This document shows, piece by piece, positions 27,402 to 36,645 of a stretch of 64,000 nucleotides of DNA; position 1 is the stretch's first letter, and each line of letters begins with the position of its first letter. The position numbers were made by a program, and so were the translations under genes. Under the pieces are notes generated by a model. The model was not told the DNA's origin. It searched no databases and saw only the letters and a program-made list of their open reading frames with translations. Origin of the DNA: Nitrosovibrio sp. Nv6 (GTDB taxonomy: Bacteria; Pseudomonadota; Gammaproteobacteria; Burkholderiales; Nitrosomonadaceae). The DNA lies in NCBI RefSeq assembly GCF_900110495.1, contig NZ_FODX01000002.1, forward strand, positions 372,001 through 436,000, in the 5' to 3' direction.

Positions 27402-28075
27402 GAGGCTGCCTGCAATAGTTCGCGCACCAGGGGAACGGTGACTTTACGCTGATTGGCCAACGAATAGCTGTCAAGGGCATCAAGCGTTGCCATCAAGGAG
27501 GGCAAGTCGCGTCGCTCATGCCGCAGCAAGTATTCGCATACCTCCTGCGACAAATCGAGTCCGCGGCTGATTGCATGGCTTTTCATGGCTTCCATTTTTT
27601 CCTCATCAGTCAGTTCATGAACCTGGTACACCAAACCCCATCCCAGTCGAGTGACGAGGTCTTCGCGTAGCTTCAATTGCGCGGGAGCGGCAGGACCGCT
27701 CACCAACAAAAACGCACGACCCTCGTCGCGAATATGATTATAGAGATTAAACATACCGATCTGGGCTTCGGCATCGAGACGATCCACATCATCCACTATC
27801 ACGCAATCGGCTTCGCTGCCGTCAACAAAATGGGTATTTTCATCACAGGCAAAAAACGCTGTGTTCAATTTGTTGCGCGCGCATGCTCCCGCTACGCCGC
27901 GAAGCAAGTGGCTTCTGCCGCATCCCAACCCTCCCCATAGATAAACAAAGCGTTCGTCTTCCCGTCCGACAAGAATGTTACTGACGGTCTGCAACAGTTC
28001 GGTATTGCGTCCCGGCACGAAATTAGCGAGAGTGGGTTGTGCCGGGGGGGCGATGTCCAGCAAGAGTTGCTTCAT
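27398..28075 (-). CDS. hda: Hda, DnaA regulatory inactivator
   Basis: 225 residues, a stand-alone DnaA-like AAA+ domain. [24 protein letters not shown] is the Hda start with its clamp-binding motif [17 protein letters not shown] replaces the usual GKS lysine with Arg, also seen in E. coli Hda; VIVDDVDRL is the Walker B region. With the beta clamp it promotes ATP hydrolysis by DnaA after initiation. Divergent from purM; shares an operon with the HAD gene. Confidence 0.9.
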   Translation of the reverse strand: MKQLLLDIAPPAQPTLANFVPGRNTELLQTVSNILVGREDERFVYLWGGLGCGRSHLLRGVAGACARNKLNTAFFACDENTHFVDGSEADCVIVDDVDRLDAEAQIGMFNLYNHIRDEGRAFLLVSGPAAPAQLKLREDLVTRLGWGLVYQVHELTDEEKMEAMKSHAISRGLDLSQEVCEYLLRHERRDLPSLMATLDALDSYSLANQRKVTVPLVRELLQAAS

Positions 28076-28188
28076 TTATGAATGATTATTGCCTAGGTAT
28101 CGCTTGCGTTCATGCGCAGCCATACATTTACGGTAAAATTGCCATTTTTGAAAATCGCACTCTAACCGCAACCAGGCGAGAACTCAAC

Positions 28189-29247
28189 TTGACTTCATCC
28201 AGACAGGAAAATCCGGGCTCCATCCCTCTCTCCTACCGCGCGGCGGGTGTGGACATTGAAGCGGGTGACCGCCTGGTGGAGAATATCAAAACCCATGCCA
28301 AGTGTACCATGCGTCCGGAGGTGCTCGCCGGCATAGGCGGTTTCGGGGCCCTCTTCGAAATTTCCAAAAAATACCGCAATCCGGTGCTGGTGTCAGGGAC
28401 CGACGGCGTGGGTACCAAGTTGAAGCTTGCATTCCAGTCTGGCAAGCATGATGGCGTTGGTATAGATCTGGTGGCGATGAGCGTCAACGACATTCTGGTA
28501 CAGGGCGCGGAACCGCTATTCTTTCTGGACTATTTCGCATGCGGGAAACTGGACGTGGATACGGCAACCCGGGTGGTGAAGGGTATCGCGGCAGGTTGCG
28601 AACAAGCGGGATGCGCCTTGATCGGCGGCGAAACCGCCGAGATGCCAGGCATGTACCCGGAAGGAGAGTACGACCTTGCAGGTTTCGCGGTAGGCGTGGT
28701 CGAGAAAGAGAATCTCATTACCGGCCTGACCATTCAGGAAGGCGATGCGGTATTAGGACTTGCTTCCAGCGGCGCCCATTCCAACGGTTACTCGTTGATT
28801 CGCAAGATCATCGAAAAAAATAACATGGACTTGTCCACCGATTTCCATGGTGAAGCGTTAGTTGATGTGATCATGAGGCCGACCCGGATTTATGTAAAGC
28901 CGTTGCTCGAACTCATGAAGCTTCTGCCGGTTAAAGGGATGGCGCATATCACAGGCGGCGGTTTAGTGGAAAATGTCCCGCGTGTCCTGCCCGATGGTGT
29001 CACCGCGGTACTGAAAACAGAGGCATGGGAGGCGCCGCCTCTTTTTCGCTGGCTGCAACAGCAAGGCAACGTGGCTGATAGTGAGATGCGCCGCGTGTTT
29101 AATTGCGGGATCGGCATGGTGCTGATCGTAGCACCGGAAAATGCCGACAGCGCGATGCGGTTTTTGCAGTCTTCGGGGGAAACTGTGCGGCGCATAGGCG
29201 CGATTCGACGGCGCAACGCAGACGAAGCTCAAACAATCATTGAGTGA
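28189..29247 (+). CDS. purM: PurM, phosphoribosylaminoimidazole synthetase
   Basis: 352 residues from TTG at 28189, with AGGCGAG upstream; the frame is open 50 codons further but that part includes the region shared with the divergent hda promoter. [31 protein letters not shown] and [10 protein letters not shown] are the PurM signatures. It closes the imidazole ring of AIR in purine synthesis. purN follows after about 60 bases. Confidence 0.93.
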   Translation: MTSSRQENPGSIPLSYRAAGVDIEAGDRLVENIKTHAKCTMRPEVLAGIGGFGALFEISKKYRNPVLVSGTDGVGTKLKLAFQSGKHDGVGIDLVAMSVNDILVQGAEPLFFLDYFACGKLDVDTATRVVKGIAAGCEQAGCALIGGETAEMPGMYPEGEYDLAGFAVGVVEKENLITGLTIQEGDAVLGLASSGAHSNGYSLIRKIIEKNNMDLSTDFHGEALVDVIMRPTRIYVKPLLELMKLLPVKGMAHITGGGLVENVPRVLPDGVTAVLKTEAWEAPPLFRWLQQQGNVADSEMRRVFNCGIGMVLIVAPENADSAMRFLQSSGETVRRIGAIRRRNADEAQTIIE

Positions 29248-29306
29248 TTGGCGGAGCAGGTAAAAATAAACTGCGTCCAGGTAACCCGGATCCCGCTGTT
29301 GACACC

Positions 29307-29951
29307 ATGAAATCCATCGTCATCCTCATTTCCGGTCGCGGCAGCAACATGCAAGCGCTGATCGAAGCAAAACTGCCGGCCAGGATAGCCGCGGTTATCA
29401 GCAACAGGCCTAATGCGCCGGGATTGGAAATCGCAAAGATGCACGGTTGTGAAACCATCGTGCTGGATCAGCGGTCCTACCCCGAGCGCGCGGCGTTCGA
29501 TGTTGCGTTGATGGAAACAATCGACGCATATAGCCCGGATCTGATTGCACTTGCCGGCTTCATGCGCATTCTTGGAGATGATTTTGTTAATCATTACCAG
29601 GGAAAAATACTGAACATTCATCCGTCTCTGCTGCCTGCCTTTCCGGGTTTGAATCCCCACCGGCAGGCCTTGAGGGACGGCGTAAAAATACATGGCTGTA
29701 CGGTCCATTTTGTCACCGTGCAAATGGACTGTGGCCCGATCATTATTCAGGCCGCAGTTCAGATAATGCCGGATGACACCGAAGAAACGGTTGCGGCACG
29801 AGTGCTTCAACAGGAACACCGCATTTACCCAGAAGCCGTGCGCTGGTTTATTGAAGGCCGGCTCACGCTCTCGGAAAATCATGTAAACGTGAGCAAAGCC
29901 CGGTTTGATGACGCAGTTTTATATTCACCTTCACCTGGATTAAATAGATGA
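29307..29951 (+). CDS. purN: PurN, phosphoribosylglycinamide formyltransferase
   Basis: 214 residues from ATG at 29307 (MKSIVILISGRGSNMQALIE), matching family length; a GTG at 29244 overlapping the purM stop would add 21 unconserved residues. Catalytic signatures are NIHPSLLPAFPG (Asn, His) and FVTVQMDCGPII (Asp). It formylates GAR with 10-formyltetrahydrofolate. The stop overlaps the next gene by four bases (ATGA). Confidence 0.92.
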   Translation: MKSIVILISGRGSNMQALIEAKLPARIAAVISNRPNAPGLEIAKMHGCETIVLDQRSYPERAAFDVALMETIDAYSPDLIALAGFMRILGDDFVNHYQGKILNIHPSLLPAFPGLNPHRQALRDGVKIHGCTVHFVTVQMDCGPIIIQAAVQIMPDDTEETVAARVLQQEHRIYPEAVRWFIEGRLTLSENHVNVSKARFDDAVLYSPSPGLNR

Positions 29952-30703
29952 AAAAATCACTTATAGCTTTGGCAGGGGGCTTAGGTCTTGCTGCTTTTTC
30001 TGCCTTCTCTGCCTGCGCGGCCGATGTCCCGCCTCGCGTCGATATCAGTTATTCGATAACCTCCGGCGGACTCGAAGGAGAAGTTTATGACACGCTGGAA
30101 ATAAGGAAGGAGAGCGGCGCGCGCACCTATGCCATTAATAGCGAAGCCCGTGCGAAGGGCTTATTGGCGTTGACACAACCAGACAGCGTGGTTCGTGATA
30201 GTAAAGGGATCATAACGGCACAGGGATCGCTGCGCCCCGAACGTTTTTCAGACCAGCATGGGGAGAAGATACCGAAAGTAGCAATTTTCGATTGGGATAA
30301 GAAATTACTGACCCTTCAGCATAAACGTGGTGAGGAGCAAAAACCCTTGCCTGCCGATGCTCTGGACAGGCTGAGTCTGCTCTACAGCTTCATGTTTTCT
30401 CCCGTCCCCGGCAAAATGATAAATTTGCATGAAACCGATGGCCGGCGTCTCGAAGTGACTCGCTACGCCGTCGGCAAGGAAACGCTGGACACACCCATGG
30501 GCAAACTCGAAACCGTCGTGCTGACCAAGCAATTGGAAAAGGAAGGTGACCGCGACAAAAAGATCTGGCTTGCCGTCGACCACCATATGCTGCCAGTGCG
30601 TATCATTTCCCTGGAAAAAATGGGTATCGTGACCGATCAGATGGTCACGAAAATAAGCTATGACGAGCAACCGGACAGCTTCAAGCAAGGACGCCTGCAC
30701 TGA
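29948..30703 (+). CDS. DUF3108 periplasmic protein
   Basis: 251 residues. A signal peptide (MKKSLIALAGGLGLAAFSAF, cut near SACAAD) is followed by a DUF3108 domain: VDISYSITSGGLEGEVYDTL at the start and KKIWLAVDHHMLPVRIISLEKMG near the end. DUF3108 proteins are periplasmic or outer-membrane associated beta proteins of unknown role, commonly linked to purN in betaproteobacteria, as here. Confidence 0.85.
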   Translation: MKKSLIALAGGLGLAAFSAFSACAADVPPRVDISYSITSGGLEGEVYDTLEIRKESGARTYAINSEARAKGLLALTQPDSVVRDSKGIITAQGSLRPERFSDQHGEKIPKVAIFDWDKKLLTLQHKRGEEQKPLPADALDRLSLLYSFMFSPVPGKMINLHETDGRRLEVTRYAVGKETLDTPMGKLETVVLTKQLEKEGDRDKKIWLAVDHHMLPVRIISLEKMGIVTDQMVTKISYDEQPDSFKQGRLH

Positions 30704-30823
30704 TCAAGAAGTGCGGGCACCGTCCGGGTAATCGTCTTTCCGGCGGCTTCTTTAATATAACGATGCGTATTGCACCTGCGATACGGATCTGCCTTGCCTG
30801 ATTTTTTGCCGAATCGATATTAG

Positions 30824-32089
30824 ATGCGTCTCACCCCTGCCCATCTGGACACGGCTACCGCTGCGCTGCGCGCCGTGCTTCCACTGAAACACCCTGCCGA
30901 TTCGATATTGCGGTATTTTTTTCGCGAAAATCCAATGCTCGGGGCATACGACCGCGCCTTTATCGCGGAAACTGTGTTTGGCATTCTGCGTCACCGGCTC
31001 TTTCTTGAAAGCGCTGTCGAGATCGCAACCCCGCGTTCGCTACTGCTCGCATACCTCGCTAAATTTCAAGGCTTGAATTTGCGCGAGCTCATACCGTTCG
31101 CCAGCGAGGCTGAAGCAAAATGGCTTGCAGGTATTAAAGGATTCTCTCCGGAATCACAGCCGCTTTCGATTCAGGCTGAACTCCCCGAGTGGCTGATGGA
31201 AAAGCTGCGTGGTTTTATGGAGGATAGCGAGATCCTTGATCTGGGCCGTTCGCTGCAACACCCTGCACCCCTCGACTTGCGTGTCAATACGCTTCTGGCA
31301 ACACGGGACGAAGTGCTTGCATCACTGGGCAAAGACGGAATTCAGGCCAGCGCAACGCCCTATTCACCAATCGGCATTCGCGTCGCGGGTAAGCCGGCTA
31401 TCAACCGCCATGAAGCGTTTCTCACCGGAAAAGTGGAAGTTCAGGACGAAGGCAGCCAATTGCTGGGCTATTTGCTGGCACCGAAACGGCGGGATATGGT
31501 AGTGGATTTTTGTGCGGGAGCGGGCGGCAAATCGCTGATGCTCGGTGCACTGATGCATTCGCAAGGGCGCCTCTATGCTTTCGATAATTCCGAGAAGCGT
31601 CTGAACAACCTCAAGCCGCGCCTCAAGCGCTCCGGCTTATCCAACCTGTACCCGCAACTGATCACGAACGAAAATGATATCAAGGTAAAGCGACTCACGG
31701 GTAAGATAGACCGGGTACTGGTGGATGCGCCCTGTAGCGGCCTTGGGACTTTGCGCCGCAATCCGGATCTGAAATGGCGGCAGTCACCGCAGAGCATAGA
31801 AGAACTCAAGCGCAAGCAAGCGGCGATTCTCTCATCTGCGGCAAACCTGCTTAAGCCCGGCGGCAGGCTGATCTATGCTACCTGCAGCTTTTTGCCGGAA
31901 GAGAACCAGGAGATCGTAGAGAACTTTCTCACCAGTCATCCCCGATTCATGCTGCTGAATTGCGCCGAACTGATGGTGCAACAGAAAATTCCGCTCGACA
32001 CGGGCGTATTCCTGCAGCTGTCACCCCGTTTGCACAATACGGATGGATTTTTTGCAGCAGTCTTGGAATTGCTGAAGAACGAATCGTGA
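30824..32089 (+). CDS. RsmB/NOP-family 16S rRNA (cytosine-C5) methyltransferase
   Basis: 421 residues. An N-terminal NusB-like helical region (about 1-80) precedes a class I methyltransferase: VDFCAGAGGKSLMLGAL binds S-adenosylmethionine, DAPCSGLGTLRRNPD carries the general Cys of motif IV, and YATCSFLPEENQEIVE carries the nucleophilic Cys of motif VI. The enzyme makes m5C in rRNA. Whether it is the RsmB orthologue or a paralogue is uncertain because it is not beside fmt. Coupled to the next gene by a TGATG overlap. Confidence 0.85.
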   Translation: MRLTPAHLDTATAALRAVLPLKHPADSILRYFFRENPMLGAYDRAFIAETVFGILRHRLFLESAVEIATPRSLLLAYLAKFQGLNLRELIPFASEAEAKWLAGIKGFSPESQPLSIQAELPEWLMEKLRGFMEDSEILDLGRSLQHPAPLDLRVNTLLATRDEVLASLGKDGIQASATPYSPIGIRVAGKPAINRHEAFLTGKVEVQDEGSQLLGYLLAPKRRDMVVDFCAGAGGKSLMLGALMHSQGRLYAFDNSEKRLNNLKPRLKRSGLSNLYPQLITNENDIKVKRLTGKIDRVLVDAPCSGLGTLRRNPDLKWRQSPQSIEELKRKQAAILSSAANLLKPGGRLIYATCSFLPEENQEIVENFLTSHPRFMLLNCAELMVQQKIPLDTGVFLQLSPRLHNTDGFFAAVLELLKNES

Positions 32090-32673
32090 TGCTGTCAAAT
32101 CGTTGCGCTTTCATAACGGGTTGCCTGGCAATACTGCTTGCATCATCTTCGGCGGCCTTTGAACCGTCTTCCGATAACGATCGTAAAGCTCCTCTTGTTC
32201 TTCCTGCCTCCGGCACAATACAAGCCGCTTTTACGCCGGGAGACGATGCCGGTGAGCTTATTGCGGAAGCTATTCATGGCGCACATCGTCAGGTGCTGGT
32301 GCAGACATTCAGCTTCACCCACCGCAAAATCGCGGCCGCGTTGATCGCAGCGCGGCGCCGGGGAGTGGATGTCAAAGTCATTACCGACAAGGAGCAGGCC
32401 CGTAGAATTCCGACGAGTTTGATCTCGAAAATTGCCGCTGAAGGCGTACCGGTTTTTACTGACGCGAAGCATACCAGCGCCCACAACAAGGTGATGGTGA
32501 TCGATGCGGGCAATCCGGATGCGATCGTGATCACAGGCAGCTTCAATTTCACTCAGGCCGCGCAGTACAGGAATGCGGAGAATGTGCTGGTAATCCGGGA
32601 CAACGCTGCGCTCGCCGACCTTTACCTTCAAAACTGGCGTCGCCACTACGAGCACTCGCGGCCGTACCGCTAG
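32089..32673 (+). CDS. Secreted phospholipase D-like nuclease (Nuc family)
   Basis: 194 residues from ATG at 32089, which overlaps the preceding stop by one base. The N-terminal signal peptide (ITGCLAILLASSSAAF) suggests export. A single HKD motif, SAHNKVMVIDAG followed by VITGSFNFTQAAQ, is that of the small PLD-family nucleases such as Nuc, which dimerise to make one active site. Likely a periplasmic or secreted endonuclease. Whether lipids are ever substrates is not shown. Confidence 0.85.
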   Translation: MLSNRCAFITGCLAILLASSSAAFEPSSDNDRKAPLVLPASGTIQAAFTPGDDAGELIAEAIHGAHRQVLVQTFSFTHRKIAAALIAARRRGVDVKVITDKEQARRIPTSLISKIAAEGVPVFTDAKHTSAHNKVMVIDAGNPDAIVITGSFNFTQAAQYRNAENVLVIRDNAALADLYLQNWRRHYEHSRPYR

Positions 32674-33071
32674 ACACGCTACGGATTTTGGAATATCCAA
32701 GGGGGCATCATCGCGAGGGGCAGGATTTGGAGCGGCAACCGTGCTCTCTACTTATTGCTCTCATTTCCAGGTCAATCGTTGAGAGGCCGGTTACAAGGAA
32801 GCATGCATTGACGTGATATGGATTATGGACTTCATCGCTATCCGATTGATCGTACCGATGGCAGTCTGATGGGAAACCCGATGGACGGAAAAAGTACTCT
32901 CCACCAGGTTTCCTACGGGTATCACCCACAAGCTTCCTGGATTTTACCCTTACAAACAAAATTTTCCTGACGCAATATTAGGGTTTTGGTCAGGTTTATT
33001 CTGATTGTTCTTTCTTTTTCCAGTTTTCTGCGGTTAGAAATCTTCCCAAAATCACAAAACGGAAAATCAAT
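32674..33071. other. Intergenic region between convergent PLD and PEP-CTERM genes
   Basis: I see no gene, repeat or clear terminator. A minus-strand frame across about 32708-32959 has no recognisable features. The right end becomes A+T-rich next to the PEP-CTERM stop. Confidence 0.35.
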
Positions 33072-33785
33072 CTACTGTTGATTGATAAAACTTTTTCTCC
33101 GCCGAACCATAGCGCCGATCAATCCGAGGCCGGCAAGCAACATGGCATAGGTTTCCGGCTCGGGAATGGGAGAAACCTGCACTCCTGAAAGTCTTAAACG
33201 GTACCCCTCATTGAGTGCCATATCATCTATCGGCGCCCATCCCGTCAGGGGTGATGCTCCCCCTGGACCCGACGCTGTGAAGACCTGGGTATAGGGAGAA
33301 CTGACATTGGGAAACATATAATGGTCGGGAGTAAAGCCATCGCCGCTTACCGGAGGCGTGCCAAGGGGAACTACTGCCAGATGATACCAGCCCGGTGCCT
33401 GCGGCCCGTTTACGTGGCCTGCCGGCAAGGCCGCATTGCGCGTGCCAAGCATGGCGTCATCATTTGCATATAGAGCGAACCCTCCCTCGTTAAACAACCC
33501 GATCGCGGAGTCAAGGTCGCCACTGGTAGAGTTGACAGACGCGGAGAATGTATCGGGGTTGGAAATGTAAAGCCGGTACATATCTACGTCATTAGTGGTC
33601 GAAATGGTTCCGTAGATATTTCTCAGTCGACCATCACCTGTCGGCTCTTGTGCCGTACCCACCAACTGGCCTGCATCACTGATCTCAGTCCAGTCAACTG
33701 CGTGCGCCGGACTAGCGAGAAGAGACATTGCTAACAATGAGATGGAAACGCCCATTTTTTGGGCGAGATTCAGCTTCAAGTCCAT
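33072..33785 (-). CDS. PEP-CTERM-sorted exported protein with PPC-like domain
   Basis: 237 residues. Signal peptide about 1-29 (LLAMSLLASPAHA then VDW). The middle has NDVDMYRLYISNPDTFSASV and DLDSAIGLFNEGGFALYAND, resembling a bacterial pre-peptidase C-terminal (PPC) beta domain. The end is a full PEP-CTERM signal: PIPEPETYAMLLAGLGLIGAMV followed by RRRKS. PEP-CTERM proteins are processed by exosortase and linked to exopolysaccharide; no exosortase gene is in this window. AGGTAATAAA lies just ahead of ATG 33785. Confidence 0.9.
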   Translation of the reverse strand: MDLKLNLAQKMGVSISLLAMSLLASPAHAVDWTEISDAGQLVGTAQEPTGDGRLRNIYGTISTTNDVDMYRLYISNPDTFSASVNSTSGDLDSAIGLFNEGGFALYANDDAMLGTRNAALPAGHVNGPQAPGWYHLAVVPLGTPPVSGDGFTPDHYMFPNVSSPYTQVFTASGPGGASPLTGWAPIDDMALNEGYRLRLSGVQVSPIPEPETYAMLLAGLGLIGAMVRRRKSFINQQ

Positions 33786-34103
33786 TTTATTACCTCCAAT
33801 CAGGTTATTAATTTTTTAAATCGATCTATTCTCCGTGCCAAACAAGATATCTATTTCCAAATATCACCCTCCCCGAGTTGTGTTAAATCTTTCTGTTTCA
33901 GTCCCCTTGGCTTTCCTGTCATTAATGCTGATTGAACGGGCAATATCAGCTCTACAATAGTGATAACGATTATGATTCGTGTTTTTTTAAGGAATTTTAA
34001 AAATTCTCTTTGTAATGTTGTTTTTTTTCGTTGTAGTAGTCCCTACCATTTGAGAGAAAGCGAAAAGCGGAACTTTCCGGCAGGGTTTTGCCTGGAGGTT
34101 CAA
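33786..34103. other. Upstream region of the PEP-CTERM gene
   Basis: A+T-rich and without a gene. On the minus strand TTGGCACG (33842-33835) is a perfect sigma-54 -24 element, but ten bases on the -12 dinucleotide is AG rather than GC. The right part leads into the IS3 remnant. Confidence 0.35.
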
Positions 34104-34290
34104 ATAAAGAAATCGCGATTTACAGAAAGCCGGATTGCCGGGATATCGAAGGAAGCAGATAGCGGAGTTGTGTTAAACGCGATGTGGCGCGCATGCAGGG
34201 CTAAGTTCAGCTACTTGCTGTAAGTGGAAAGCAGGTATGGCGGTCTGGATGTCCCAGCGCTGCCCGTGAAAGAGTTGGGAGGGAACTCAT
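34104..34290 (+). pseudogene. Decayed IS3-family orfA
   Basis: GGAGG at 34094-34098 precedes ATA at 34104, where a transposase ATG would be expected. The frame reads KKSRFTESRIAGISKEADSG, the OrfA start of IS3/IS407-type elements, then an in-frame TAA near 34219 and RYGGLDVPALPVKELGG beyond it, matching the end of the OrfA helix-turn-helix region. No orfB is left and no inverted repeat is visible. Confidence 0.7.
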
Positions 34291-34509
34291 ACTGTTAGAA
34301 CTTATACCAGCACGCCGCTACCTATTGCCATCATCCTGCGGGAAGTCCTTTCGATACCTCAAGCTCGGCCCCATCGGAAAAAAGATCCTTGAAGGGAATT
34401 TAGCTGCCAGAAAAATGTCTTAACATTAAAATAACAAATAATTCACAAATGCTTCACAATTTGTCGTGCTTTTGCCACGTGTATTCGATTACCGATGGAG
34501 GAGACGATT

Positions 34510-34590
34510 ATGACAATAGGAAGACTTCTCGCCATTTCATATTTCCTTAGCATGGCGGCAACCCTGGTAGTTTTTGTTCTTTATTCTTGA
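34510..34590 (+). CDS. 26-residue putative membrane peptide
   Basis: ATG at 34510 is preceded by GGAGGAGA at ideal spacing. The 26 residues (MTIGRLLAISYFLSMAATLV, then VFVLYS) are almost wholly hydrophobic after one Arg and form a single membrane segment. No neighbour is close enough to call an operon. Too short for homology by eye; the strong ribosome binding site and the exact fit to one transmembrane helix are the support. Confidence 0.4.
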   Translation: MTIGRLLAISYFLSMAATLVVFVLYS

Positions 34591-34698
34591 ATTCCTTTCC
34601 GGATTCTTGATTTATTTGCAAAAGGAGCTAATCAGAGGATCGGGTCGTTTTATAAAGCCACGGCCGACCGGACAAGGCATTACCAGGAGGTTTTTAAT

Positions 34699-34719
34699 AT
34701 GCTTATTAACGCCTGTTAG
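34699..34719 (+). CDS. Possible six-residue leader peptide
   Basis: ACCAGGAGG (34682-34690) is a near-perfect ribosome binding site eight bases ahead of ATG, yet the frame is only MLINAC before TAG. It lies 90 bases upstream of the 136-residue gene. It may be a regulatory leader peptide or a gene whose body has been lost. Confidence 0.25.
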   Translation: MLINAC

Positions 34720-34808
34720 CTGTTGAAGTAGCATTTGCGTATGTGCAGATCGATTGAGTAAGATGTACCAGTCTTTATTGATTAATAACTATTACTGGAG
34801 AACGAGCT

Positions 34809-35219
34809 ATGGGTAATCAGAATACAACAAATGAATCGCGCAAATATCCCACGAGCTTTGGTCTGTTTTACCCTATTGGTTATCTTGTGGTTGGATTTAA
34901 GAGTAAGGAAGATGCTAAACAAGTACAGCAGGATTTGTTTACAGGTGGGTATGTGCCTGAGGACTGTGAATTTTTCACGTGTAAGGAAGTGGCTGAAGCT
35001 GCGGAGCGTAATCTTGATACCGGGGGCTTTCTACCTCGTCTGGGCGGGGCGGACAAAGTCATTGAAATTCACTTGAAAGCCGCTGAGGAGGGGGCCTCTT
35101 TCCTGGTAATCTATGCACCTGAAAAAACCTCCGTGGATCGCGCAATGAACGTTATCCGCCGTGTGCCGTTTGAGTTTGCGCACCGCTACCATCGGCTCGC
35201 AATCGAAGAACTCGAGTAA
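34809..35219 (+). CDS. Uncharacterised 136-residue soluble protein
   Basis: 136 residues, ACTGGAGAACGAGCT before ATG. No signal peptide or membrane span. Segments YPIGYLVVGFKSKEDAKQVQ and ADKVIEIHLKAAEEGASFLV suggest two alpha/beta halves, as in small stress-type or ferredoxin-like folds. Three cysteines, two of them in EDCEFFTC. I do not recognise a family. The stop coincides with the start of a minus-strand antiporter fragment, so its right flank is a rearrangement point. Confidence 0.7.
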   Translation: MGNQNTTNESRKYPTSFGLFYPIGYLVVGFKSKEDAKQVQQDLFTGGYVPEDCEFFTCKEVAEAAERNLDTGGFLPRLGGADKVIEIHLKAAEEGASFLVIYAPEKTSVDRAMNVIRRVPFEFAHRYHRLAIEELE

Positions 35220-35364
35220 ATTTACAATCCGGCAGTGACGGATTTCCCATCCACGAAGATGACGTCGTAACGTTTGCGATTTCAGGAAGGGATGTGGCGC
35301 CTCCCAGCAGGAGCATACCAACGAATGCCTGCCCCAGTCCGGTTTTCACCGCAATTGCATTCAG
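35220..35364 (-). pseudogene. Fragment of a Na+/Ca2+ antiporter-like gene
   Basis: On the minus strand, LNAIAVKTGLGQAFVGMLLL then GGATSLPEIANV matches the alpha-repeat of sodium/calcium exchanger-family proteins (TGLxxxFVGxxLLxxATSLPE). About 48 codons survive; upstream and downstream sequence is unrelated and no start is present. The homology stops where the 136-residue gene ends. Confidence 0.55.
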
Positions 35365-35682
35365 ATAGCTCCTCCAATATGGACTGGACAGGAGTCCCTT
35401 TTACTGCTAAAAAAGCCCGAGGAGAAAAATGGATAAGGAAAACAGGAAGGACAAATAGAGATTGATTCTCCGGCGTCAGGCTCTATCCTGGCAGCCTCTC
35501 GGACTTGAAGAGTCGAAGCGAAAAAGTGACCGGTGAGGACAGATTTTGAGGATTTTGAAGGCCAATAATTATTCTATTGGCCGAAAAAGCAGCGAAATAT
35601 GGAACAGCCAGACGCTTTTGCAGCTGATTTCCTTTAAGTCCGACAGACGGCTAGAGGTAAGTTCATAAGAATCCGGGATGCT
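35365..35682. other. Gap upstream of small membrane protein gene
   Basis: No supported gene. An inverted repeat GGCCAAT (35560-35566) and ATTGGCC (35576-35582) forms a seven-base stem with a nine-base loop; it has no T run on the plus strand and is more likely an operator or relic than a terminator. Confidence 0.35.
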
Positions 35683-35979
35683 ATGGGTGCTTTGATCTTC
35701 TATATCGCGATCTATTTCCTCGGCTACTACGGATCGCATTTACTCAACCAGATGGCTGGTCGCGCCGTGGTAGGAAACCGTCGCATGGCGGGCCTTGTCC
35801 TGGCACTTGCGGTCGGCACAGTTCACGCCTACAAGATAATCAGCACGTCGCCGCCTCATGATCACGGCGATGGGGCCGGTTACGCGCTAGGCTTCTACGT
35901 GATCCTGCCTCTCGCGATAATCACGGTTGCTGTTTTGTTTCTCATGTGGCAGGACAGGCAGGACGAAGACATGCCTTAA
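35683..35979 (+). CDS. Small three-span membrane protein
   Basis: 98 residues with hydrophobic stretches at about 2-20, 34-52 and 67-88, the last ending in FLMWQDRQDEDMP. A histidine-rich loop (STSPPHDHGDGAGY) lies before the last span. No family recognised. It stands alone between accessory DNA and the convergent gloA-rubredoxin pair. GGGATGCT precedes ATG 35683. Confidence 0.55.
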   Translation: MGALIFYIAIYFLGYYGSHLLNQMAGRAVVGNRRMAGLVLALAVGTVHAYKIISTSPPHDHGDGAGYALGFYVILPLAIITVAVLFLMWQDRQDEDMP

Positions 35980-36022
35980 TTTAGTTGCCGTCGAGAAGCC
36001 GCTTACCTACCTATAACCTATA

Positions 36023-36406
36023 CTACTTTTTCTGTATGAGCTCGACCTTGTAGCCGTCCGGATCTTCCACAAATGCAATGACGGTGGCGCCGTGCTTCAT
36101 AGGCCCCGCCTCCCTAGTAACCCTGCCGCCTCGCTTTTTCACTTCCTCGCAGGCTTCGTAAGCGTTATCGACTGCTATGGCAATATGCCCGTAGCCCGTG
36201 CCCAGGTCATATTTTTGCACGTCCCAGTTATGTGTCAATTCCAATACCGCACCTTCTGCCTCATCCTGATAACCGACGAACGCCAGCGTAAATTTTCCCT
36301 CGGGGTAATCCTTCCGCCGCAACAGTTTCATTCCCAGCACGTCGGTGTAGAAGGCAATGGATTTTTCCAGGTCGCCAACGCGAAGCATGGTATGAAGGAT
36401 GCGCAT
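36023..36406 (-). CDS. gloA: Lactoylglutathione lyase (glyoxalase I)
   Basis: 127 residues from ATG at 36406; the frame continues 14 codons upstream into the rubredoxin gene but family members begin [20 protein letters not shown]. Metal ligands are visible: His5, the Glu in VLELTHNWD, the His in GYGHIAIAV and the Glu in DGYKVELIQ. It detoxifies methylglyoxal with glutathione. It follows the rubredoxin gene by a single base and is co-transcribed. Confidence 0.95.
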   Translation of the reverse strand: MRILHTMLRVGDLEKSIAFYTDVLGMKLLRRKDYPEGKFTLAFVGYQDEAEGAVLELTHNWDVQKYDLGTGYGHIAIAVDNAYEACEEVKKRGGRVTREAGPMKHGATVIAFVEDPDGYKVELIQKK

Positions 36407-36407
36407 A

Positions 36408-36596
36408 TCAGATCTCCACCATCTCAAAATCCTCCTTCCGCGCAGCACATTCGGGGCAAGTCCAATTCATCGGCACGTCTTCCCATCGAGTACCGGGCGG
36501 AATACCTTCCTGCGGCGACCCTTCGGCTTCGTCGTATATGAAACCGCAAATGAGACACATGTAACAACGGTAAACGCGAGTTTCGGTCGTAGGCAT
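36408..36596 (-). CDS. Rubredoxin
   Basis: 62 residues with the Fe(Cys)4 pattern [13 protein letters not shown] and [17 protein letters not shown]. It is a small cytoplasmic electron carrier. A short extra N-terminus ([13 protein letters not shown]) precedes the first knuckle. In betaproteobacteria rubredoxin genes commonly neighbour thiD or hemL, as here. Confidence 0.93.
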   Translation of the reverse strand: MPTTETRVYRCYMCLICGFIYDEAEGSPQEGIPPGTRWEDVPMNWTCPECAARKEDFEMVEI

Positions 36597-36645
36597 GATG
36601 AATGAGAGTAATTTGGGTTAAAATGTCATTTTACGGTATTAGCCC

